Below are positions 15,849 to 24,957 of a stretch of DNA of 64,000 bases, piece by piece. Every line of letters starts with the position of its first letter. The stretch's first letter is position 1. Below the pieces are notes generated by a model. The model ran no database searches. It was not told where the DNA came from and saw nothing but the letters and a program-made list of their open reading frames with translations. The DNA is from Chryseobacterium sp. Tr-659 (GTDB taxonomy: Bacteria; Bacteroidota; Bacteroidia; Flavobacteriales; Weeksellaceae). The DNA lies in contig NZ_VWWP01000008.1 of assembly GCF_011752975.1 (NCBI RefSeq), positions 186,001 to 250,000 on the forward strand, in the 5' to 3' direction. Both the position numbers and the translations under genes were made by a program.

Positions 15849-16670
15849 TTATTGATTAAGTGCTGATCTCTGGATGTCAATTTTAGCATTGGTGATGATG
15901 ATCTCCCCGTTATTCGGAGCAGTTCCTCCTGCACCCGACTGATAGGTTCCTCCTGCATCATGAGCAATAGCAGGAACTAACAGAATTGGCGTTGTTGATG
16001 TGGTCACAAAAGAGAAGCTCATATTCAGAGTATGCGTTTTGTTGGTGGCAATAGACTGGGCATTGATGCTGATTGTTTTACCATATTGGTTTCCACTTAC
16101 CGGGTCTACGAGTTTTACCAGATATTGATGCAGATGAATGGCTGTTCCGCCAATTCCGGCTGTTGTGCTTTCAAGAGTTGTTCTTATATTCAGGCATACA
16201 TTTACCAGATAACCACTGTTTCCGGGAAGTGTGATAACTCCTGTTGAATTGTTGTATAAAGCTCCGATATCATTGGAAACAACAGTGAAAGCAGCATCGT
16301 TGAAGTTCTTGTAAGTTCCGTTGGCAAAGCCTCCTAATATAGGATAATCGATGGTTCTTTGAAGCATCATATAGCTTACCAGATTATAGGTATCCGCCAG
16401 TTGGGTCCATCTGTTGTTTTTCCAGATATAAAGACCCGGACTTATTGTATTCCCTTTATTATATACCACAAGGCCTTCTACAGGATTATTGACGGGTGAT
16501 GTATTGTTCAGGATATCAATAATATCCACTCTGGGAAGAAGAACTCCTTTGTTGGATGATTCGGAAACTTCCAGTGCAGCTGAGGTGTTCACTGATGTTT
16601 TACCAATCGCAACCTGGGCATATAGGGTCTGTACTATAATTAATAATAGCAGAATATAACTTTTTTTCAT
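15849..16670 (-). CDS. Secreted protein, second gene of a surface-protein operon
   Basis: A 273-residue exported protein (signal MKKSYILLLLIIVQTLYAQ). The mature part repeats the N-terminal plan of its neighbours: VAIGKTSVNTSAALEVSES followed by NKGVLLPRVD, and PVNNPVEGLVVYNKG...GLYIWKNNRWTQL at about 60-90. The C-terminal 180 residues are beta-rich (VITLPGNSGYLVNVCLNIRT, HLHQYLVKLVDP). It is a diverged paralogue of the flanking genes and lies 13 nt after the upstream gene. The duplicated arrangement suggests subunits of one surface structure, but there is no direct evidence for this. Confidence 0.8.
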   Translation of the reverse strand: MKKSYILLLLIIVQTLYAQVAIGKTSVNTSAALEVSESSNKGVLLPRVDIIDILNNTSPVNNPVEGLVVYNKGNTISPGLYIWKNNRWTQLADTYNLVSYMMLQRTIDYPILGGFANGTYKNFNDAAFTVVSNDIGALYNNSTGVITLPGNSGYLVNVCLNIRTTLESTTAGIGGTAIHLHQYLVKLVDPVSGNQYGKTISINAQSIATNKTHTLNMSFSFVTTSTTPILLVPAIAHDAGGTYQSGAGGTAPNNGEIIITNAKIDIQRSALNQ

Positions 16671-16683
16671 ATGTTGGTTGTTT

Positions 16684-17790
16684 TTAAAGCTGGGATATTT
16701 TTATATAAGATCCGGTAGAGATCACATTAACAAGGTCGTAGAAGGTGCTGTTCTGCATTCTTCCTAATTGCAGTCTTAGCCCTCCAATAATATTGGCGTT
16801 CGGATTAGCAGGAACAGAATAGTAATAAGACCAGGTAGCCAAATGGTTCGTTGAAACCTTAGAGACAATCGGAACCTCCTTTCTTGTATTGGCTCCTCCC
16901 GTAAATGTATTGGCTGAATTATTATAAGTATCGTTGGTGAAGTCTATAAAATATCCCATCAGATAATATGAGCTTCCTGTAAGTGGAGCTGTTCCCCCTT
17001 GTCCTGGCGGATTTTCCTGTGGCGAATTTAAATTTAAATTAACTTCTACCAGATAATTTCCTTGTGGCAAAATAATTGAATAGCCGCCAAATGAAGTATT
17101 CTGAACGACCTTAAATCCATTGATATTCGATACCCCTGAAATAGCCGGTGGATTAACCAATAATAAAGTACTGGCTCCGGCAACAGCATTGTCAAGAGCA
17201 GATAAGGACCCTGTAAAATCAAGATAAGCAATTTTAGGGGTGTTTTCTGCATCAATAGTACTTTGCCACTGGCTTGATGTGCTGTTGAAAAAATGCAGTG
17301 CCTTGTTATTGCTATTGGTTCCACCGTTAAATCCGATAAGGCCGTTGGCAGGAGAAGGAACTGGCGAAGTCGTATTGCTTAAGCTAACAATATTAAGGTT
17401 TGGAAACAGCATACCTTTGTTTCCCCCTGATATAGCTACCGTGGGAGCAGTATTGTAACCGCTGCCGCCATTATTAAGGGTAATGCCTGTTATAACGCCG
17501 TTGGAAACAGTTGCTGTAGCACGGGCTTTATTTCCTCCGTTGACAACAGAGCCTCCTCCATAAAAATTGACAGTAGGGGCTGTAGTATAGCCGCTTCCTC
17601 CGTTAGTGATGGTTATTCCGGTTACTGCACCTCCCGATACGGTAGCGGTGGCAGTGGCTGGAACTCCATTGAAGTTTTCGATGTGCAGAATTGCACTGGG
17701 GTCCGGTGTGGACGTGTTAATTCCTACACTTCCGCTTTGGGCTAATGCCACTGTAGCGAAAAATGTACAAGTTAGGGTAACAATTTTCAT
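16684..17790 (-). CDS. Secreted protein, first gene of a surface-protein operon, with GGSGYxxAP repeats
   Basis: A 368-residue exported protein (signal [17 protein letters not shown]). The family N-terminus [19 protein letters not shown] is followed by an insertion of about 80 residues not seen in its two paralogues. The insertion carries two copies of ATATVS-G-VTGITI-NGGSGY-TAPTV. The protein then resumes at [17 protein letters not shown] and [13 protein letters not shown]...[13 protein letters not shown], before a beta-rich C-terminal domain. Repeats of the [12 protein letters not shown] type are common in phage tail-fibre and adhesin-like beta structures. It heads a three-gene operon with 11-13 nt gaps. 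A binding or adhesion role is inference. Confidence 0.8.
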   Translation of the reverse strand: MKIVTLTCTFFATVALAQSGSVGINTSTPDPSAILHIENFNGVPATATATVSGGAVTGITITNGGSGYTTAPTVNFYGGGSVVNGGNKARATATVSNGVITGITLNNGGSGYNTAPTVAISGGNKGMLFPNLNIVSLSNTTSPVPSPANGLIGFNGGTNSNNKALHFFNSTSSQWQSTIDAENTPKIAYLDFTGSLSALDNAVAGASTLLLVNPPAISGVSNINGFKVVQNTSFGGYSIILPQGNYLVEVNLNLNSPQENPPGQGGTAPLTGSSYYLMGYFIDFTNDTYNNSANTFTGGANTRKEVPIVSKVSTNHLATWSYYYSVPANPNANIIGGLRLQLGRMQNSTFYDLVNVISTGSYIKISQL

Positions 17791-18314
17791 CTTTTAGTTT
17801 GTTTGCGAAATAATTTTAATCAATATTGCTTTAAATATTGTATTAATTTTATTGAAAGGTACGTAAAAAAAACAATCATTCGTTGTGTTTGGTTTAGATT
17901 TTTATCTATAAAGTTGCTTATTTGTCAATTGAAGGTGAATTTTTATTAATTATTTTTAATGTTTAATCACTTTATGTTGATAAAATGTTATTACATAAAC
18001 GATTATGGTTAAAGTATTCCGCATTGTGAACTTAATTGAACTTAAATTTTTAGAGGATATAAAACAATGGAATGAAGGATAATTATTTACTCTATGGTGA
18101 ATTATAAAATTTGAAATTGTGGTACTTTTTTCAACATTTCATCCAAAAAGAAGAGTTTGATTCATCATCTCAATGAAACTTTATTGATAATTTCCATGGT
18201 TTTTTGTTGTTCATTCAGGAAGTCTTTTTTCATCAAAAAATAAGGTGTTAAAATCGTTAAACGCGTTTCTGTTTTTAAAACTTTTCCCGAAATTTGGAGT
18301 AAAATTTTAAAATT
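17791..18314. other. Divergent intergenic region before mqo
   Basis: 524 nt of AT-rich sequence between the secreted-protein operon and mqo. The best promoter-like string is GAAATTTG at 18289-18296, one base from TAnnTTTG, just before the mqo ATG. No gene, RNA or strong dyad was found in the rest. Confidence 0.45.
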
Positions 18315-19820
18315 ATGTCACAATCGCTTACAAGCAGAACACCGAAACCTAAATACGACGTTGTACTGATAGGGGGCGGAATCATGAGCGCCACTTTAGC
18401 GACGCTGCTTCATGAATTTGATCCAAATCTTGAAATCGCTATCTTCGAAAGACTTGGAAGATTCGCCAAAGAAAGTACAGCAGCCTGGAACAACGCCGGA
18501 ACAGGGCATTCCGCTTTTTGTGAGCTAAATTATACTCCTGAAAAACCAGACGGCTCCATTGATATTACAAAAGCAGAAAGCATTGCTGAACAGTTTGAAA
18601 TTTCAAAACAGTTCTGGTCCTACCTGATTACAAAAGGGTACATTAAAGAACCTAAAGAATTTATCAACTCATGTCCTCATATGAGCCTGGTATTCGGAGA
18701 AAGAGATGCCGAATATCTTCAAAAGCGTCACGATACAATGGAAGAATCTGTTCTTTTTTCAGGAATGGAGTTTTCTAAAGACCACGAAAAACTGAAAGAA
18801 TGGATTCCTTTGGTAATGAGTAAAAGAAATAAATCCGAAGTAATGGCAGCCACAAAGATGGATATGGGAACCGATGTGAACTTTGGAACACTGACGAGAA
18901 AAATGGGAAGACATCTTCTGGAAGATTCCAATGTTGAGGTTTTCTTATACCATGAAGTGAAAGATGTTTCTCCGCGGGAAAACGGTCAATGGGAAATGAA
19001 AGTCAAAGACCGAATCCATAATCACAAACAGGAAGTTGTGGCTGATTTTGTATTTATAGGTGCCGGAGGATATGCCCTTCCATTGCTGGACAGCTCAGAT
19101 ATCAAAGAAAGTGAAGGGTACGGAGGTTTCCCGGTTTCCGGGCAATGGTTGGTAAGCCATAATCAGGAATTGGTAGAAAAACACCATGCAAAAGTGTACA
19201 CGCAGGCAACAGTAGATGCACCACCAATGTCTGTTCCACACCTGGACCTTAGAATTATTGATGGTAAAAAAGCGCTTCTGTTTGGCCCTTTTGCAGGATT
19301 TTCCACAAAATTCCTGAAAGAAGGAAGCTACCTCGATCTTCCTGAAAGTGTGAATACCAAAAATCTGAAATCATTATTCGGTGCGTGGTGGCATAATATT
19401 CCTCTTACGAAATATCTTATTCAGCAGGTGGCAATGACCAAATCACAGAGAATGCAGCATTTAAGAGAATTTATCAAAGATGCTAAAGAAGATGACTGGG
19501 AATTGAAGGTTGCCGGGCAGAGAGTCCAGATCATAAAGAAAGATGAAAAAGAAGGAGGGAAGCTGGAATTCGGAACCGAAGTGGTGGTGAATAAAAACGG
19601 AACGATCGCTTCTTTACTGGGAGCTTCACCAGGTGCTTCAACAGCTGTATATGCAATGCTGAATGTTCTTGAAAAATGTTTTCCGGAAAAACTTCATGGA
19701 GAATGGAAAGATAAACTGCTTGAAATGGTGCCTTCTTACGGACAGAAACTGGCAGAAAATCCAGAGCTTACCCATGAAGTAAGAACCTACACAAAAGAAA
19801 AATTAGAATTAGAATATTAA
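18315..19820 (+). CDS. mqo: Malate:quinone oxidoreductase
   Basis: A 501-residue FAD-dependent membrane-associated enzyme that oxidises malate to oxaloacetate and passes electrons to quinone, replacing or complementing NAD-malate dehydrogenase in the TCA cycle. Landmarks are the FAD motif DVVLIGGGIMSATLATLL, ESTAAWNNAGTGHSAFCELNYTP, ITKAESIAEQFEISKQFW, GTDVNFGTLTR, FIGAGGYALPLL, SEGYGGFPVSGQWL, LFGPFAGFSTKFLK and GASPGASTAVYAMLNVLEKCF. Length matches the family (about 490-500). It is transcribed alone. The start MSQSLTSRTPKPKYD is the first ATG, and the FAD motif follows at once. Confidence is very high. Confidence 0.97.
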   Translation: MSQSLTSRTPKPKYDVVLIGGGIMSATLATLLHEFDPNLEIAIFERLGRFAKESTAAWNNAGTGHSAFCELNYTPEKPDGSIDITKAESIAEQFEISKQFWSYLITKGYIKEPKEFINSCPHMSLVFGERDAEYLQKRHDTMEESVLFSGMEFSKDHEKLKEWIPLVMSKRNKSEVMAATKMDMGTDVNFGTLTRKMGRHLLEDSNVEVFLYHEVKDVSPRENGQWEMKVKDRIHNHKQEVVADFVFIGAGGYALPLLDSSDIKESEGYGGFPVSGQWLVSHNQELVEKHHAKVYTQATVDAPPMSVPHLDLRIIDGKKALLFGPFAGFSTKFLKEGSYLDLPESVNTKNLKSLFGAWWHNIPLTKYLIQQVAMTKSQRMQHLREFIKDAKEDDWELKVAGQRVQIIKKDEKEGGKLEFGTEVVVNKNGTIASLLGASPGASTAVYAMLNVLEKCFPEKLHGEWKDKLLEMVPSYGQKLAENPELTHEVRTYTKEKLELEY

Positions 19821-19887
19821 CATCAGTAATGGGCAGTGAGTTATATCATTATTATACATTGCCCATTATTTATTATGTATAAAAAAG

Positions 19888-20289
19888 GTGGCAGAAATAG
19901 TTGTAAAACCGGTTATCGCAAAAGAAATTCTGGAATCTCTTCAGGCGAAAACAGAAGAAGAGAGGCAGGTTATTGTGCACTGTTGTTTTCCGGCATCTCC
20001 GTTTTTAGGAAATCTGATAAGAATCTGGCATTCGACTTATCTTTTTGATAATCAGTCTGAACACAGAAGTAAGTTGATTCATGCTGAAAATATTTCAATT
20101 TCCCCTTACTGGACACCAGTCCCTTTTATGAAAGATTTTTGGTTTACCCTGATCTTTTCCGGACTTCCGAAAGACTGTAAAAGTTTCGATTTAAAAGAAG
20201 TTATTCCGGAAGAAGGAGGTTTTTTTGTGGAATCTATTAAGAGAAATTCCTCAGACATTTATCGTGTAAAAATATCAGAATCCTATTGA
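19888..20289 (+). CDS. Conserved protein of unknown function
   Basis: A 133-residue protein read from a GTG at 19888 (VAEIVVKPVIAKEI), directly after the purine-rich AAAAAAGG. It is cytoplasmic in character, with the notable strings VIVHCCFPASPFLGNLIRIW and ISPYWTPVPFMKDFWFTL, the latter unusually aromatic. I do not recognise the family. It ends 1 nt before the AadS-like gene, so the two are probably translated from one message. The start is uncertain, because no ATG occurs near the N-terminus in this frame. A weak inverted repeat (TAATGGGCA / TGCCCATTA, 19827-19868) separates it from mqo. Confidence 0.65.
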   Translation: MAEIVVKPVIAKEILESLQAKTEEERQVIVHCCFPASPFLGNLIRIWHSTYLFDNQSEHRSKLIHAENISISPYWTPVPFMKDFWFTLIFSGLPKDCKSFDLKEVIPEEGGFFVESIKRNSSDIYRVKISESY

Positions 20290-20290
20290 T

Positions 20291-21163
20291 ATGAAGACAA
20301 GAGAAGAAAAGCTTGAACAAATCATTCAATGGGCTGAAAAGAATCCCGATATCCGTGCTATTCTTCTCACCAGTTCGCTGGTTAACCCCTATGCTCCCGT
20401 AGATGATTTCAGTGATCTTGACGTAGAATTGGTGTTTGAAAGCAGAGCAGCTTATGAATCCGATAACAGCTGGATCAGACTTTTTGGAGAACCTATTTCC
20501 ATGATTGAAGAAGATGATCGTGTTTTTGAAGGAAAACATGCTATGAAAATGGTGCTGTACAAAGACCATGTCAAAGTAGACTTTAAACTGTATCAGACTA
20601 CTGAATTTATTCAGGAAATTCAGAAGGAAACCCTTCCTGAAGATTGGGATGTAGGATATAAAGTGCTGATCGATAAAGATGATCTGACAAAAGGCCTGAA
20701 ACCGCCGACTTATCAATCCATTATGATCCATAAACCTTCAGAAGAGAGATTCAGGCAGCTTCTGAATGATTTCTGGTGGGATACAACCTATGTCGCAAAA
20801 TGTCTTAAAAGAAAAGATATCTTTTATGCGAAATTCATGTCTGAAAATATTCTCCGGACAGATTATCTGGTCCCTTTAATCGAATGGTATATTGCAGACG
20901 CTAACAATTGGAACAATATAACCACCAACAAACACGGAAGATTGTTCAGGAAGTATCTGCCGGAAAATCTGTGGAGGAAGTTAGAGGCAACTTTCTCAGG
21001 AAACAATATTGAAGAAAACTGGAATGCCTTATTTGCATTTGCTGATGTGGTTCATGAGTTGGGAACTTCTTTAGCTGAAAAACTCAGTTTTACTTATCCG
21101 AGTCAACATGAAGAAGATATCCGGAATTATCTTAATGAAGTACGATCAATACCTTATTCTTAA
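20291..21163 (+). CDS. aadS: AadS-like aminoglycoside 6-adenylyltransferase
   Basis: A 290-residue nucleotidyltransferase of the ANT(6)/AadS class (usual length about 285-300). The N-terminal motif LLTSSLVNPYAPVDDFSDLD (residues 25-44) holds the conserved S-S/N pair and the two catalytic Asp residues of the DxD pair. Further landmarks are IRLFGEPISMIEEDD, KVDFKLYQ with the third acidic residue, and the helical C-terminal domain with NDFWWDTTYVAKCLKRKD and ILRTDYLVPLIEWYI. Such enzymes inactivate streptomycin by adenylylation. Related genes are chromosomal in Chryseobacterium and are also carried by Bacteroides. It overlaps the convergent GMC gene by 4 nt. No mobile element is nearby, so it looks intrinsic. 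Confidence 0.88.
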   Translation: MKTREEKLEQIIQWAEKNPDIRAILLTSSLVNPYAPVDDFSDLDVELVFESRAAYESDNSWIRLFGEPISMIEEDDRVFEGKHAMKMVLYKDHVKVDFKLYQTTEFIQEIQKETLPEDWDVGYKVLIDKDDLTKGLKPPTYQSIMIHKPSEERFRQLLNDFWWDTTYVAKCLKRKDIFYAKFMSENILRTDYLVPLIEWYIADANNWNNITTNKHGRLFRKYLPENLWRKLEATFSGNNIEENWNALFAFADVVHELGTSLAEKLSFTYPSQHEEDIRNYLNEVRSIPYS

Positions 21164-22740
21164 GCAAACTCATTTTGCTTTATAAGATTTTCAATACAAT
21201 ACTCTGCAATAGCCGTAATAGTAACAAAGGGATTTACACCTATAGTTCCGGGAATTAATGATCCATCCAGAACATAAAGGTTTTCATGGTGCTTTAACTT
21301 CCCGAATTCATTAGTAGATTCACCCAGAACACAACCTCCGAGTGGATGATAACAGATATCTGCTCCAAAACCGTTATTGAACAGAAAATGACTTCGGGTA
21401 CCACCATTGGCCTTATTCATTTTTCTGACAAAATATTGGGCATTTTCTTTCATTTTGGCTGTGTGGCTGTTATCCCAGTGTAAGGTTAGTGAGCGGTTGG
21501 TCTTATTATAGATCACTTCACCCTTTTTATCCACTCTGTTGATCAGTAAATATAATGCCGTAGCTACATCCATTCCCATAGGCAGCGGTGCAATCTCTGT
21601 AAAAAACGTATGCTCTTTATCGTCCCAGTTATCAATTCCGCCCACAGGAATAGTGGATTGCTTAGATCCTGTACCGCCGGAAAAAGGTTTTACCCAGTTT
21701 CTTCCGGTCATGAAATTCCCATTGTTTCCCCAGTTTTTTCCTATCTTTTCATGAATGGGAAGGCTGTTTTCAGCATTGGATCGCATCAGAAGCTGCAGTG
21801 TTCCCATAGTTCCTGCAGAAAGGATCAGCTTTTTACAATTGAAAATCTTTTCAGCAGTAACATTTCCTGAAGTATCAATCTGATTTGTATTTAATGTATA
21901 GGTTGTATCCTTATTAAGTCTGATACTCTGAACATGATGAAGGTCCAGGATTTCAAGATTTCCTGTTTCCAGTGCTTTTTTGAGATAGGTTTTGTCTAAA
22001 CTGTTTTTTCCATGATTGTTTCCATAAATGACCTCGGTATTGAGGGCAGAACGTGGAACCTCATTTTTGAATTCCTTTTCCATATATTTAAAATCGTAAA
22101 CATTCGGAACTCTGATGGTTTTAAAACCGGCTTTATGAGCTTCTTCTTCACCTACTCGGGTAAATTGGTAATAAGGACATTCTTTTAAAAAATTTTCATT
22201 TATAACATTTACTTTAAGCTCTTCCTGTACCAAAGGAAAATAATATGAATAAAATTTTTCAGCATCAAGCTCAGGAAAGACCTCACTGAAATAGTTTTTT
22301 TTAGGAGTTACAGCCATTCCGCCATTTACCAGTGAACCTCCGCCCACACCTCTTCCTACCCAGATCTTGATGTTTTCAAAGTCCAGTCGGTCTAATGTTC
22401 CGGTAAAAGGAGTCAGAGAAAAGATATTCATGAAAGGAGCAATACTTTTCTTTTTCAGCCAGGCAGAACTTTTTCCGGGTTTCAGAAGATTGGAATAAGG
22501 AATACCTGCTTTCTCCCAGTTTAGCCCCATTTCCAGCATCACTACTTTTTTTCCGGCTTCACAAAGGCGCAGGGCAGATACTGCACCTCCATATCCGCTG
22601 CCGATAATTACAATCGGAGCATCAATGGTTTCTTTCTTTATATTCACATTTCTCTCAGCGGCTTTCAATAGATCAGACTGAAGAAAATAAAAACCGGAAA
22701 TGGCTAATGCACTTGTTGTAATGAAGTCCTTTCTGTTCAT
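21160..22740 (-). CDS. GMC family FAD-dependent oxidoreductase (cholesterol oxidase-like)
   Basis: A 526-residue protein with the GMC layout. An N-terminal segment (MNRKDFITTSALAISGFYFL) could be a Tat-like or plain signal. The FAD motif is APIVIIGSGYGGAVSALRL, then WVGRGVGGGSLVNGGMAVTP, KLILSAGTMGTLQLLMRS, and the C-terminal active-site end YHPLGGCVLGESTNEFGK...LYVLDGSLIPGTIGVNPFVTITAIAEY with the conserved histidine and asparagine. The cholesterol-oxidase branch of GMC enzymes shows the same PLGGC and GVNPxxT patterns. The natural substrate may be a sterol or another alcohol. A 13-bp palindrome lies just before the start codon. The 3' end overlaps the convergent AadS-like gene. Confidence 0.88.
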   Translation of the reverse strand: MNRKDFITTSALAISGFYFLQSDLLKAAERNVNIKKETIDAPIVIIGSGYGGAVSALRLCEAGKKVVMLEMGLNWEKAGIPYSNLLKPGKSSAWLKKKSIAPFMNIFSLTPFTGTLDRLDFENIKIWVGRGVGGGSLVNGGMAVTPKKNYFSEVFPELDAEKFYSYYFPLVQEELKVNVINENFLKECPYYQFTRVGEEEAHKAGFKTIRVPNVYDFKYMEKEFKNEVPRSALNTEVIYGNNHGKNSLDKTYLKKALETGNLEILDLHHVQSIRLNKDTTYTLNTNQIDTSGNVTAEKIFNCKKLILSAGTMGTLQLLMRSNAENSLPIHEKIGKNWGNNGNFMTGRNWVKPFSGGTGSKQSTIPVGGIDNWDDKEHTFFTEIAPLPMGMDVATALYLLINRVDKKGEVIYNKTNRSLTLHWDNSHTAKMKENAQYFVRKMNKANGGTRSHFLFNNGFGADICYHPLGGCVLGESTNEFGKLKHHENLYVLDGSLIPGTIGVNPFVTITAIAEYCIENLIKQNEFA

Positions 22741-22744
22741 GAAC

Positions 22745-22757
22745 TTTGACGGTCAAA
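22745..22757. promoter_or_regulatory. Palindrome next to the GMC start (possible operator)
   Basis: TTTGAC-G-GTCAAA is a perfect 13-nt palindrome 4 nt before the GMC ATG, in the region shared with the divergent DUF1684 gene. The factor that would bind it is unknown. Confidence 0.4.
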
Positions 22758-22872
22758 AAATATGCTAGATGAACAGAAATTAATAGTATTTAAAACAGAT
22801 TATACTTTTTTTATCAGAATTTTAACTTTTGTTGCTCTTAAAATTCATAGTTTTACTTATAATTTTAAACGT

Positions 22873-23490
22873 ATGAAAAAATATATATTGTTCTTTCTAA
22901 TGCTTCCATTGTGGATGTTTTCTCAAAAAAAGATTTCAAAAGAAGAGCTGGAAGTACAGAAATTTCAACAAGAACTCGATGCTGAATATCTTAATCCGAA
23001 AGAAACTCCGCTAAGAGGAGATAATTTTAAAAACTTCAAAAAGCATCCTTTCTTTCCGTTTGATAAGAAATACAGAGTGACTGCAAAATTTGAGAGATCA
23101 AAAGATACACAACCTTTTGAACTTCCTACTTCTTCAGGAAAAACAAAATCTTATCAGGAATATGGAAAAGCAACCTTTACACTGGATGGAAAGCCTTATA
23201 CCGTATCACTCTATCAAAGTCTTGCCCTTATTAAACAACCGAAATACAAAGATTATCTTTTTCTTCCTTTCCGTGATGCTACCAATGAAAAGGAGACCTA
23301 CGGCGGCGGAAAATATATGGATCTGAAAATTCCGAAAGGAAATACCATTCTACTGGATTTTAACCAGTCCTATCAGCCGTACTGCGCATATAATGCGTAT
23401 GATTATAACTGCCCGATTGTTCCTGAAGAAAATAAACTTCCGGTGGAGATTCGTGCGGGAGTAATGTATGAAGATGTCTATCATCACTAA
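22873..23490 (+). CDS. DUF1684 domain-containing secreted protein
   Basis: A 205-residue protein with a signal peptide (MKKYILFFLMLPLWMFSQ). It is followed by the DUF1684 pattern: GDNFKNFKKHPFFPFDKKYR, YGKATFTLDGKPYTVSLYQS, YLFLPFRDATNEKETYGGGKYMDL, LLDFNQSYQPYCAYNAYDYN and the end NKLPVEIRAGVMY. The family is widespread and secreted or periplasmic in Bacteroidota. Its biochemical role is unknown, although conserved Tyr, Asp and Asn residues suggest ligand binding. I chose the ATG at 22873 because upstream in-frame codons would place about 37 odd residues before a good signal peptide. It lies 5 nt before a GNAT gene, so the two are probably cotranscribed. Confidence 0.88.
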   Translation: MKKYILFFLMLPLWMFSQKKISKEELEVQKFQQELDAEYLNPKETPLRGDNFKNFKKHPFFPFDKKYRVTAKFERSKDTQPFELPTSSGKTKSYQEYGKATFTLDGKPYTVSLYQSLALIKQPKYKDYLFLPFRDATNEKETYGGGKYMDLKIPKGNTILLDFNQSYQPYCAYNAYDYNCPIVPEENKLPVEIRAGVMYEDVYHH

Positions 23491-23495
23491 TATTT

Positions 23496-23969
23496 ATGGT
23501 ACATTTAGAGTTTTTTAAGCCCGAAGAACTTGCCGGATTAAGTTACACGCTGGACGAAGATCAGATGCGTTTCACTGCAACTGTTCAGCATGCATTAATG
23601 AATATAAGCAAAAGAGACGATTCGGATGCATTTCCTGTTACTATATTTGAAGAAGGTTCACCTGCCGGTTTTTTTGTTCTGGATTTTGGAAATGATAAAT
23701 TTGAACTTACAGATAATAAAGATTCTGTATTGGTACGCTCTCTATCTGTTAATCCTCAATTACAGGGAAAAGGAATTGGAAAAACTGCGATGCTGAAGCT
23801 TGATGATTTTATAAGAAATCACTTCAAAAGCTGTGATGAAATTGTGCTGGCTGTCAATCAGAAAAATGATTCTGCTTACCATATTTATCTTAAGGCCGGA
23901 TACCTTTATGAGGGGAAAACCAGAATCGGAAGAAGTGGACCTCAATATCTGATGTACAAAAAACTTTAA
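23496..23969 (+). CDS. GNAT family N-acetyltransferase
   Basis: A 157-residue acetyltransferase. The acetyl-CoA binding motif A is clear: VRSLSVNPQLQGKGIGKTAM at about 88-107, containing the Q-x-x-G-x-G pyrophosphate loop. The preceding strand PAGFFVLDFG and the closing motif B pattern NDSAYHIYLKAGYLYEG also fit the GNAT fold. The acceptor (a small amine, peptide or antibiotic) cannot be told from sequence. It follows the DUF1684 gene after only 5 nt. Confidence 0.88.
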   Translation: MVHLEFFKPEELAGLSYTLDEDQMRFTATVQHALMNISKRDDSDAFPVTIFEEGSPAGFFVLDFGNDKFELTDNKDSVLVRSLSVNPQLQGKGIGKTAMLKLDDFIRNHFKSCDEIVLAVNQKNDSAYHIYLKAGYLYEGKTRIGRSGPQYLMYKKL

Positions 23970-24013
23970 TAAAATTTTAAAATCATAATTTTTTATCTGC
24001 TGATTTCTTTCCA

Positions 24014-24021
24014 TAACTTTG
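24014..24021 (+). promoter_or_regulatory. -7 promoter element of SDR gene
   Basis: TAACTTTG fits TAnnTTTG and lies 21 nt before the ATG at 24043. No -33 partner is obvious. Confidence 0.45.
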
Positions 24022-24042
24022 AGTAACATCAAATTATAGAAA

Positions 24043-24852
24043 ATGGAAATATCACTTCATAATCAGGTTGCTGTGGTTACAGGAGCCTCCAGCGGAATCG
24101 GTTCAGGCATTGCAAAGTCTTTAGGAGCGGCAGGTGCTGTCGTTATTGTCAATCACTCTTCAGAAAGATCTCAGGAAGAAGCGAAAGCTGTTTTGAAAGA
24201 AATAACCGATGCAGGCGGAAAAGGAATAACTTATCAGTGTGATGTCTCCAAAGAAGATCAGGTGGTTAAAATGTTCCAGGATGTAGTTTCCGAGTTTCAG
24301 ACGGTAGATATTCTGGTGAATAACGCTGGTATTCAAAAAGATGCTAAATTTACGGAGATGACTTTAGACCAATGGAATGCCGTGATCGGAGTCAATCTCA
24401 CAGGACAGTTTCTATGCGCAAGAGAAGCTATTAAAGAATTTTTACGCCGGGGAATAGATCCTTCACGTTCTATTGCATGCGGAAAGATTATTCATATCAG
24501 TTCTGTGCATGAAATTATTCCATGGGCAGGGCATGCTAATTATGCGGCCAGTAAAGGAGCTATCAGGATGCTGATGCAGACTCTTGCTCAGGAATATGGA
24601 GCAGATAGAATCCGTGTTAACTCCATTTGTCCGGGAGCCATTCAGACGCCTATTAATCAAAACGCATGGAACACACCGGAAGCGCTCAATTCACTTCTCA
24701 CCCTGATTCCCTATAACAGAATCGGCCAGCCGCAGGATATCGGAAACCTTGCTGTATTTCTTGCCAGTGATCTTGCAGATTATATTACCGGAACCAGCAT
24801 CTTTATTGATGGAGGAATGACTACGTTTGAAAGTTTTTCAACAGGAGGATAG
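24043..24852 (+). CDS. SDR family oxidoreductase, glucose 1-dehydrogenase type
   Basis: A 269-residue classical short-chain dehydrogenase. The cofactor motif is TGASSGIGSGIAKSLGAAG at 14-32, with NNAGIQ near residue 92. The catalytic triad is Ser in KIIHISSVHE and Tyr/Lys in YAASKGAIRML; the C-terminal IRVNSICPGAIQTPIN and TSIFIDGGMT are the usual family end. The sequence resembles bacterial glucose 1-dehydrogenases (GdhB/GdhIV type), which oxidise beta-D-glucose to gluconolactone. The glucosidase-like gene about 105 nt downstream on the same strand would release glucose and supports this substrate. Both genes probably share a transcript. Specificity is inferred. Confidence 0.88.
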   Translation: MEISLHNQVAVVTGASSGIGSGIAKSLGAAGAVVIVNHSSERSQEEAKAVLKEITDAGGKGITYQCDVSKEDQVVKMFQDVVSEFQTVDILVNNAGIQKDAKFTEMTLDQWNAVIGVNLTGQFLCAREAIKEFLRRGIDPSRSIACGKIIHISSVHEIIPWAGHANYAASKGAIRMLMQTLAQEYGADRIRVNSICPGAIQTPINQNAWNTPEALNSLLTLIPYNRIGQPQDIGNLAVFLASDLADYITGTSIFIDGGMTTFESFSTGG

Positions 24853-24957
24853 CTGAACATGGAAATTGAAAAATGATAAACATTTAGTGTATCATAGCAC
24901 TTTACAATTTTCAAATCAAACAGTTTTCATTACTAATTGCTCATCACTCATAAAAAA

